A stretch of DNA of 64,000 bases from Rhodopseudomonas palustris JSC-3b (GTDB lineage: Bacteria > Pseudomonadota > Alphaproteobacteria > Rhizobiales > Xanthobacteraceae), in NCBI GenBank assembly GCA_000504425.1, contig KI632513.1:1419491-1483490 (forward strand), written 5' to 3'. How positions within the stretch are numbered: position 1 is the first letter of the stretch; each line of letters begins with the position of its first letter. The notes under the pieces are model-generated. The model was not told the DNA's origin. It did no database searches and worked only from the letters and a program-made list of their open reading frames with translations. The position numbers and the translations under genes are program-made. Of the stretch, positions 57,330 to 64,000 are shown one piece after another.

Positions 57330-58335
57330 CGGCGATCCCTATCCTGCGGCAAAGCACACCGCAGATTCGTTGATTTGAATTATTCTGAGCCTTAGCGCAG
57401 CGCAGCAGGGGTGGCAAGACGCGCGCTGCGCCCGGTTCCGTTTCAGTGAGACGGGCTTAACGGCCACCATGCAGCGCCAAACGCCGCAACCACCTAGCCT
57501 ACAAGTGAATCTCTAACGCTTACGCGTTTTGTTCGCATGCGCACACGGCGAAGAACTGCAATGCAATATCTGTGGAACGGTAATTTGGTGCGGACCACCC
57601 TCACCCGCTCCGCCTTCGACTGGATGCGACATTCAGTCTCATTCATCGACGCGCCGAAACGTACAGCAGACTGCCGACCGCCTTCAGCTCGCCATGCACT
57701 CGCGCTGTCATGGTGAGGTGGTGGCCAGCACGGCACGTTCAAGGCGCCCCGCAGTCAAGGCACCGTCATCTAGAGGCACCCACATCTTAAGGTGACCCAC
57801 ATCCAAGATGGTCAGGGCTATTAAGAGTGGTCATGGCCATGAGGGCGCCCATGGCCATGGGCGGCCGGCCAAGCCCTGCTCCGCCGCCCGAGCTGCATCG
57901 GACCGGGAGCGCCGCGGCGATGACCGGCCCGCACGACCGCGCTGAGCGCCAGCACAATGGCAACCGGCTTGCTGGCGATCGGCTCACTGGCAGCCACCGC
58001 CGCAACGGCAATAAGAGATTCCGCAGCCGCCGCGCGATCAGAATCATGCGTGCCACGATCAAAGCCGGTCGTGATCGATCAAGACTGGCGCGATTGATCG
58101 TGCGGCACTTGGCATGATGCCCGTCCGGCCGCGGCCGGAAGTGTCACGCTCGCGCCGCCGCCTTCAGCCTGCGACGCGCACAGCGCTTCACAGCTGGACA
58201 TCAGCCTTCAACGCAAGCCTTCAGCGCACATGACGATGCATGCGCACATGCGAAAGCTTTGATGGAGTATTGCCGATGATGTGAAGTGGAAGGGGTTAGA
58301 GGCGTTGTGTGGGCCACCGATGAAAACCATCGAAG
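57330..58335. other. Gene-poor kilobase between nuoA and tRNA-Asp
   Basis: No convincing gene. Open frames on both strands (such as 57529-57795 plus and 57494-57742 minus) overlap each other and lack ribosome binding sites. Near 57830-57870 the sequence repeats CATGGCCATG; one minus-strand frame there ends in a His-rich tail (HGHGRPHGHDHS) but has no good start. It may be a decayed gene. The part nearest nuoA should hold the nuo promoter. Confidence 0.5.
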
Positions 58336-58412
<77 letters not shown>

Positions 58413-58616
58413 GTGGTCTGCGCCCCGCAGGTGGGTGGGAATTAAAGCGCGCGCGGTCGCAAGTCAAGCAGTCAGTGCACACTTTGTGCAGCTTTTATTT
58501 CATCGCGAATTGCAAATAAGGGCTGCTCGCTGTGCGCTGGCGCAGCCGCGCCATATCGAATCGCTTCAGGCCTGATATGATTGGGTTTCTTTCGACAGCA
58601 TGACTCTGGAGGCCCT

Positions 58617-58928
58617 ATGGCGAAAAATGCGACCGAAAAAGCTGCAACCCCCGCAACCATCACGTTGAAGCATTTGGCTGCCGCGCTGGCCGAAGACCAC
58701 GAACTGTCGAAGAAGAAATCCGAAGAGATTCTCACCGACATGGTCGGCCGCATCACCAAGCATCTTCAGGATGGCGAGCGGATTCGCATCGTCGGCCTCG
58801 GCATTCTGCAGGTGCGCACCAGCGCCGCCCGCACTGGCCGCAATCCGGCCACTGGCGAGCCGATCGAAATCAAGGCGAGCAAGAAGGTGGCGTTCCGCCC
58901 CGCCAAGGAACTGAAAGAAGCGATCTGA
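58617..58928 (+). CDS. HU-family DNA-binding protein
   Basis: A 103-residue histone-like protein that bends and compacts DNA. The start at 58617 (MAKNATEKAATP) has GGAGG upstream; the in-frame start at 58581 does not. The HU/IHF signature GRNPATGEPIEIKASKKVAFRP, with the DNA-intercalating Pro in the arm, is present. An N-terminal Ala/Thr stretch of about 13 residues precedes the usual first helix. It is a single gene; whether it acts as HU-beta cannot be settled. Confidence 0.92.
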   Translation: MAKNATEKAATPATITLKHLAAALAEDHELSKKKSEEILTDMVGRITKHLQDGERIRIVGLGILQVRTSAARTGRNPATGEPIEIKASKKVAFRPAKELKEAI

Positions 58929-58999
58929 ATTCGCAACAGTGACTGACGGCGCTGTGGCGGCCGCAAGCACGGTCGCGCGGCGAGCGATGCGAGGAGTTC

Positions 59000-60274
59000 A
59001 TGACCTTGTCAGGCGTAGCGGCCTTCCGTCGCTTCGATTGTCATCACCGGGTCACCGAGCGTTTTCTGCGCTACGTCACGATCGACACCCAGTCCGACCC
59101 CACCTCGCAGAGCTGCCCGTCCACGGCCAAACAGACCGTGCTCGGCGCTTTGCTGGTGCGTGAACTGCGCGAGCTCGGCGTCATCGACGCCGAGCTCGAT
59201 CGCCATGGCTATGTCTATGCCACGCTGCCGGCCACCACCGATCAGCCGGTGCCGGTGATCTGCTTCTGCGCCCATATGGACACTTCGCCGGATTGCTCTG
59301 GCGCGGGCGTGAAACCGCAGATCGTCCACAATTATCAGGGCGGCGATATCGTGCTGCCTGGCGATCCGAGTCAGGTGATCCGGTTCAACGAGCACCCTGC
59401 CCTTGCCGACCAGATCGGTCACGACATCATCACCAGCGACGGCACCACGCTGCTCGGCGCCGACAACAAGGCCGGCATCGCCGCGATCATGGATGCGGCG
59501 GAAATTCTGCTCAGCAATCCACAGCTCAAGCACGGCCCGATTCGGCTGCTGTTCACGCCCGACGAAGAGATCGGCCGCGGCGTCGATAATGTCGATCTGC
59601 GCAAGCTCGGCGCCGACTTTGCCTACACCATCGATGGCGAGACCGTCGGCCATCTTGAGGACGAGACCTTTTCGGCCGATGCCGCGGTGATCAATATCGA
59701 CGGCGTCAGCGCCCATCCCGGCTTCGCCAAGGGCAAGATGGAGCACGCCATCAAGATTGCTGCGGCGATCGTCGAACGGCTGCCCAAAGATCATTGCTCG
59801 CCGGAAACCACCGAGGGCCGCGAGGGCTTCCTGCACCCGGTCGGCATCACCGGCACGCTGGAAAATGCCACGCTCAGCCTGATCGTGCGCGACTTCAGCG
59901 AACAGGGCCTGCGCGACAAGGCGGCGCTGCTGCAGCGGATCATCGACGAGGTGCTGCGCGATTATCCGCGCTCCAGCGCCAGGCTCGAGATCAAGCCGCA
60001 ATATCGCAACATGAAAGAGGTGCTCGATCGCCACCCCGAAGTGGTCGATTACGCGCTGGAAGCGATCCGCCGCGCCGGGCTCACCCCGGTGCGCAGCAGC
60101 ATCCGCGGCGGCACCGACGGCTCGCGGCTGTCATTCATGGGGCTGCCCTGCCCCAATATTTTCGCTGGCGAGCACGCGTTCCACTCCCGGCTGGAATGGG
60201 TCAGCCGCCAGGACATGGAAAAGGCCGCCGAGACCATTGTGCATCTGGCGATGATCTGGGCGGAGCGCGGCTAG
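59000..60274 (+). CDS. pepT: Peptidase T (tripeptide aminopeptidase)
   Basis: A 424-residue M20 zinc peptidase that removes N-terminal residues from tripeptides in the cytoplasm. Metal ligands and catalytic residues are visible: His and Asp in CAHMDTSPD, Asp in LLGADNKAGIAAI, the Glu pair in FTPDEEIGRG, Asp in YTIDGETVG and a C-terminal His in GEHAFHSRLEWVS. The dimerisation domain lies in between. AGGAG lies just before the ATG. It stands alone. Confidence 0.95.
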   Translation: MTLSGVAAFRRFDCHHRVTERFLRYVTIDTQSDPTSQSCPSTAKQTVLGALLVRELRELGVIDAELDRHGYVYATLPATTDQPVPVICFCAHMDTSPDCSGAGVKPQIVHNYQGGDIVLPGDPSQVIRFNEHPALADQIGHDIITSDGTTLLGADNKAGIAAIMDAAEILLSNPQLKHGPIRLLFTPDEEIGRGVDNVDLRKLGADFAYTIDGETVGHLEDETFSADAAVINIDGVSAHPGFAKGKMEHAIKIAAAIVERLPKDHCSPETTEGREGFLHPVGITGTLENATLSLIVRDFSEQGLRDKAALLQRIIDEVLRDYPRSSARLEIKPQYRNMKEVLDRHPEVVDYALEAIRRAGLTPVRSSIRGGTDGSRLSFMGLPCPNIFAGEHAFHSRLEWVSRQDMEKAAETIVHLAMIWAERG

Positions 60275-60281
60275 GCTTGCT

Positions 60282-60304
60282 CGGTGCTGATGCCATCAGA
60301 GCCG
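60282..60304. repeat. Imperfect hairpin after pepT
   Basis: CGGTGCTGATG and CATCAGAGCCG are inverted with two mismatches around one base, 7 bp past the pepT stop codon. It resembles the ATCAGAACCG hairpin cores at 2903-2931 and 33152-33193. No T-run follows. Confidence 0.4.
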
Positions 60305-60499
60305 ATGCCACCGCTTGATGCTCTGCTCCGCTTCCTTGGCGCGCTTCTCTTGGCACAAACCGGCCTCCTCTTCGCGCGCGAGCCCGATAGCGCGGCCTGC
60401 GGCGTGGTTTTTGTTTCAGCCGTTGGACCAGGACCAGGGAATCAGCTCTGAGTTTCACGTCGAGCTTGGCTAAGCGCACGACATGATGGAGATCACGAG

Positions 60500-61744
60500 A
60501 TGATCAGGGGACGCCTTGCCTCGCTACCATCTGTAACAGCGACGGGAAGCGTCGCTTTTTTATTATGTGCGCCCTTGATGCTGTCGGGCTGCAAGGAGCC
60601 GAACAAATACGCGGCGCCGCCTCCGGCCAAAGTCACGGTGGCCACCCCCACAAAATCGCCCGTCACGCTTTATGCCGAGTTCACCGGCAACACCGCGGCC
60701 GTTGCCACCGTTGATCTTGAAGCGCGCGTCCAGGGCTTTCTCGAAAGCGTCGATTATTCCGACGGCGAAGCGGTGAAAAAGGGCCGCGTGCTGTTCAAGA
60801 TCGAGCAGGCGCAATATCAGGCTCAGGTCGATTTGCAGCAGGCCCAGCTCGACGCCGCCAAGGCCAAGCAGGTCAACGCGCAGCGCGAATATGACCGGCA
60901 ATCGATCCTGGGCCAGAAGGAAGTCGCCACCCAGCGCAATGTCGATGACGCGCAGACCAATCTCGCCTCGGCAGCTGCGCAGGTCGCTGCCAGCGAAGCC
61001 TCGCTCAAGCTCGCCAAAATCTCGCTGAACTATACCACGGTGAGCGCACCGTTCGACGGCGTGGTGACGCGGCGCCTGATGAATCCCGGCGCGCTGGTTG
61101 GCTCCGCCGGGCCGACCAAGCTCGCCACCATTCTCCAGGTCGATCCGATCTACGTCTATTTCAACATCACCGAGCAGCAGCAGATCGATATGCGCGACGC
61201 CCTCGCCAAACGGGGCATGACGCTCAAAGACCTGCGTGAGCAGGGTCTGGAGCTGCCGATCGAAGTCGCGCTGTCCTCCGAAACCACGTTCAAATACCCC
61301 GGCAAGATCGACTATTTCGCGCCGCAGATCGATCCGGCGACCGGCACTTTGCAGCTGCGCGGCACGCTGCAGAACAAGGATGTCGCGCTGGTGCCCGGGC
61401 TGTTCGTGCGCGTGCGGGTCGCGGTCGGCCGGATCGAGGACGCGCTGCTGATCAACGACACGGCGGTGATGGCCAATCAGGCCGGCAGCTACGTCATGGT
61501 GGTCGGCAAGAACAATGTCGTCGAGCAGCGCCAGGTGACGCTCGGCCCGCAACAGGGCCCGTTGCGCGTGATCGCGAGCGGGCTTGCCGCCACCGACAAG
61601 GTGGTGGTCGGCGCGCTGCAGCGTGCCGTGCCCGGCAACACCGTGGACCCGGTCGCGGGCACCATGGCCGCCGCGCCACCCGCACCGAACCCCGCCCCCG
61701 CTCCATCACTTCCCGACGCGGGTCCGAACGCGACCAAACCCTGA
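60500..61744 (+). CDS. RND efflux periplasmic adaptor lipoprotein
   Basis: A 414-residue membrane-fusion protein. The lipobox LMLSGC (about residues 26-31) indicates a lipid-anchored periplasmic protein. It has a beta-barrel/lipoyl layout with ARVQGFLESVDYSDGEAVKKG and its return half NYTTVSAPFDGVVTRRLM flanking a coiled coil of about 75-150. The C-terminus is Pro/Ala-rich. It links the inner-membrane pump to an outer-membrane channel. It is 27 bp upstream of the pump gene; no TolC-type gene or regulator is in view. It resembles AcrA/MexA; the substrate is unknown. Confidence 0.93.
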   Translation: MIRGRLASLPSVTATGSVAFLLCAPLMLSGCKEPNKYAAPPPAKVTVATPTKSPVTLYAEFTGNTAAVATVDLEARVQGFLESVDYSDGEAVKKGRVLFKIEQAQYQAQVDLQQAQLDAAKAKQVNAQREYDRQSILGQKEVATQRNVDDAQTNLASAAAQVAASEASLKLAKISLNYTTVSAPFDGVVTRRLMNPGALVGSAGPTKLATILQVDPIYVYFNITEQQQIDMRDALAKRGMTLKDLREQGLELPIEVALSSETTFKYPGKIDYFAPQIDPATGTLQLRGTLQNKDVALVPGLFVRVRVAVGRIEDALLINDTAVMANQAGSYVMVVGKNNVVEQRQVTLGPQQGPLRVIASGLAATDKVVVGALQRAVPGNTVDPVAGTMAAAPPAPNPAPAPSLPDAGPNATKP

Positions 61745-61771
61745 TCTCACCGGCAGTCACGAGGCGTTGCC

Positions 61772-64000
61772 ATGTTCTCGCGCTTCTTCATCGAACGGCC
61801 GGTGCTCTCCAACACGCTGGCGTTTCTGATCGTCCTGATCGGCGCGCTGGCGCTGCTTCGGCTGCCAGTGGCGCAATATCCGGACGTGGTGCCGCCGACG
61901 GTGGCGGTGACCGCGACCTATCCCGGCGCCAGCGCCCGCACCGTGATGGATACGGTGGCGCTGCCGATCGAGCAGCAGGTCAATGGCGTCGAGGGCATGA
62001 TCTACATGCAATCGACCAGCGCCAGCGACGGCAGCTACAGCCTGATCGTCACCTTCGACATCGGCACCGATCCCAACATGGCGCAGGTGCTGGTGCAAAA
62101 TCGCGTGTCGCTGGCCACGGCGCAGCTGCCAACCTCGGTGGCCGCGCAGGGGCTCAACATCAAGAAGAAGTCCACTGCGATCCTGCAATTCGTCAGCCTG
62201 TATTCCGCCGACAGCCGCTATGACGGCCTGTTTCTGGCCAACTACGCCAAAATCAATATTCAGAACGAGCTGGCTCGCCTGCCCGGGGTCGGCGACGTCC
62301 AGGTGCTCGGCTCTGGCTCCTACGCGATGCGGATCTGGCTCGATCCCAACCGGCTGCAGAGCTATGGCCTGACGCCCAGCGACGTGATCAGCGCGGTGCA
62401 GCAGCAAAGCAATCAAGTCACCGCCGGTCTGGTCGGCGGTCCGCCGGCAGCCGACAACGTCAATTTCCAATACGCTCTCGATGTGGTCGGCCGCTTCAGC
62501 GACGCCGCCGATTTCGAGAAGATCGTCGTGAAGGCCGTCGATGAAGGCGGCGGCAAGCTGGTGCGGATCGGCGATATCGGCCGGGTCGAACTTGGGGCCT
62601 CGAGCTATGGCCAGACCGCCACGCTCGACGGCAAGCCGTCGGCTGCGATCGCGATCTCGCTGTTGTCGGGCGCCAATGCGCTGGCAGTGGCGCAGGCGGT
62701 GGACGCCAAGATGAAGGAGATGGCGACCTCGTTTCCCGCCGGCCTGAACTACAAGGTGTCGTTCGACAGCACCAAATTCATCAGCGCCTCGATCGACGAA
62801 GTCTATGAGACGCTGGTGATCGCAGCAGTGCTGGTGCTGGTGGTGATCCTGCTGTTTCTGCAGGACTGGAAGGCCATGCTGGTGCCCGCCACCACCGTTC
62901 CGGTGACCATCATCGGCGCTTTTGCGGCGATGGCGCTGATGGGTTTCACCGTCAACACCACCAGCCTGTTCGCGCTGGTGCTCGCCATCGGCATCGTGGT
63001 CGATGATGCCATCGTCATCGTGGAAGGTGTCGCCCGCCACATCGCGGGCGGCATGTCGAGCCGCGAGGCGGCGGTGAAGGCGATGTCGGAATTGTTCGGC
63101 CCGATCATCGGCATCACCTTGGTGCTGATGGCGGTGTTTCTGCCCGCCGCTGCGTTGCCCGGGCTGACCGGCAAGATGTACCAGCAATTCGCGCTGGTGA
63201 TCGCGGCAACGGCGGTGATTTCGGCGATCAACGCAGCGACGCTGAAACCGACGCAATGCGCGCTGTGGCTGCGCGCCCCGGTGCCGCCCGAGCAGCGCGC
63301 CTTTATCTACCGTGCCTTCAACGCCGTCTATGCGCGCTGCGAAGCCGTCTATGCGGCGTTGATCCGCCGCCTGGTGGCCTTCAGCGTCGCAACCACCATG
63401 GTCGGCCTGGTGTTGGTGGGCTTGGCCATCTACGGCATCTCGCGCGTGCCGACCAGTTTTCTGCCCTCGGAAGACCAGGGCTATTTCATTGTCGCGCTGA
63501 AACTGCCGGACTCCGCCTCGGCACAGCGTAGCGAGACCGAGGTCGCCAAGGCGGTCGAGCTGGTGCGCCAGATCGCGGGCGTGGACAGCGTGGTCGGCGT
63601 GTCGGGCGTGTCACCGCTCGACAATAACGCCACCCTGTACAATGCCGGCATGCTCTATGTGGTGCTGCATGACTGGCACCAGCGCAAAACGCCGGAGCTG
63701 GGTATTGAGGCGATCGTCAACAAAACCCGGGTCGCACTCGGCCAGCTCGATAGCGCCGCGGCGCTGGTGTTGCTGCCGCCGCCGATCCAGGGGGTCGGCA
63801 ATACCAACGGCTTCACCATGATGGTGGAGATGAAGAACGGCAGTTCCGATTTCATGGCGCTGCAAAACGCCAGCGATCAGCTTGCCGCCAATGCCTCGAC
63901 CCAAAGCAGCATCGCGCACGCCGCCTCGACCTTCAAAGGCAATGTCAAGCAGCTGCGGCTGGTGGTCGATCGCATGAAGGCGGAAACGCTCGGCGTCACC
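61772..64000 (+). CDS. RND multidrug efflux permease (HAE1 family), 3' end outside window
   Basis: 743 residues are visible without a stop codon; complete members have about 1040-1060. The start at 61772 (MFSRFFIERPVLSN) follows GAGG. The first helix and porter domain are typical (AQYPDVVPPTVAVTATYPGA). The proton-relay Asp pair is in AIGIVVDDAIVIVEGVARH of the fourth helix. ALVLVVILLFLQDWKAMLVP and FGPIIGITLVLMAVFLPAA also match AcrB-type pumps. It forms a unit with the adaptor upstream. Proton-driven export of drugs or other hydrophobic compounds is likely; the substrate is unknown. Confidence 0.94.
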   Translation, partial: MFSRFFIERPVLSNTLAFLIVLIGALALLRLPVAQYPDVVPPTVAVTATYPGASARTVMDTVALPIEQQVNGVEGMIYMQSTSASDGSYSLIVTFDIGTDPNMAQVLVQNRVSLATAQLPTSVAAQGLNIKKKSTAILQFVSLYSADSRYDGLFLANYAKINIQNELARLPGVGDVQVLGSGSYAMRIWLDPNRLQSYGLTPSDVISAVQQQSNQVTAGLVGGPPAADNVNFQYALDVVGRFSDAADFEKIVVKAVDEGGGKLVRIGDIGRVELGASSYGQTATLDGKPSAAIAISLLSGANALAVAQAVDAKMKEMATSFPAGLNYKVSFDSTKFISASIDEVYETLVIAAVLVLVVILLFLQDWKAMLVPATTVPVTIIGAFAAMALMGFTVNTTSLFALVLAIGIVVDDAIVIVEGVARHIAGGMSSREAAVKAMSELFGPIIGITLVLMAVFLPAAALPGLTGKMYQQFALVIAATAVISAINAATLKPTQCALWLRAPVPPEQRAFIYRAFNAVYARCEAVYAALIRRLVAFSVATTMVGLVLVGLAIYGISRVPTSFLPSEDQGYFIVALKLPDSASAQRSETEVAKAVELVRQIAGVDSVVGVSGVSPLDNNATLYNAGMLYVVLHDWHQRKTPELGIEAIVNKTRVALGQLDSAAALVLLPPPIQGVGNTNGFTMMVEMKNGSSDFMALQNASDQLAANASTQSSIAHAASTFKGNVKQLRLVVDRMKAETLGVT

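Noticed and set aside
57529-57795. An 88-codon plus-strand frame and the overlapping 82-codon minus-strand frame
   Set aside because: Neither has a ribosome binding site or a recognisable family, they overlap on opposite strands, and composition is not gene-like.

Overview
The window is high-GC chromosomal DNA with core gene orders typical of Alphaproteobacteria. The order moeA-lexA-comEC-gltX-gltA-lpxB, the rpsB-to-lpxB envelope block and the full nuo operon followed by birA-rnj-mce point to the Bradyrhizobium/Rhodopseudomonas lineage (Nitrobacteraceae, order Hyphomicrobiales). Supporting signs are BA14K and DUF3551 secreted proteins, GTTC-N7-GTTC LexA boxes, and intergenic repeats of a kind I associate with that family. 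The genus is inferred from gene content, not from a database search.

Layout. 1-3263: the tail of a HAD hydrolase and four small secreted or membrane proteins of unknown role. 3478-12727: moeA, lexA with its SOS box, comEC without a C-terminal nuclease-like domain, divergent glnS and gltX, then gltA with a strong terminator. 12885-27637 (minus strand): the ribosome/envelope block rpsB-tsf-pyrH-frr-uppS-cdsA-dxr-rseP-bamA-lpxD-fabZ-lpxA-lpxI-lpxB. It joins translation, isoprenoid and phospholipid precursors, outer-membrane assembly and lipid A synthesis. 27844-36957: a small DUF3861-like gene behind a 27-bp palindrome, dnaE, an SOS-boxed 32-codon membrane microprotein, twin DUF3551 genes, lolD-lolC and proS. 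37121-38981: a copper pair (PCuAC plus DUF2946), a gene-poor stretch with a strong terminator and a repeat, and a DUF1467 gene. 38985-57329 (minus strand): mce, rnj, birA and nuoN to nuoA, encoding all 14 subunits of complex I. 57330-64000: a gene-poor kilobase, tRNA-Asp, an HU protein, pepT and an RND efflux pair whose permease runs off the window.

Most of the window is housekeeping. Two places stand out. (1) At 32465-32614, a 32-residue single-pass membrane protein with a strong ribosome binding site lies directly behind two back-to-back GTTC-N7-GTTC boxes. This layout suggests an SOS-induced membrane effector, analogous in size and control to Caulobacter SidA or E. coli TisB. (2) At 55299-55768, a cassette with a four-helix-bundle (S23/IVP family) gene and inverted arrays of a 7-bp repeat sits between nuoC and nuoD. 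It supplies the nuoC stop codon, and its own gene has ATA where ATG is expected. A possible small RNA with a nine-U terminator (38340-38516) and two members of a dispersed repeat are further points of interest.
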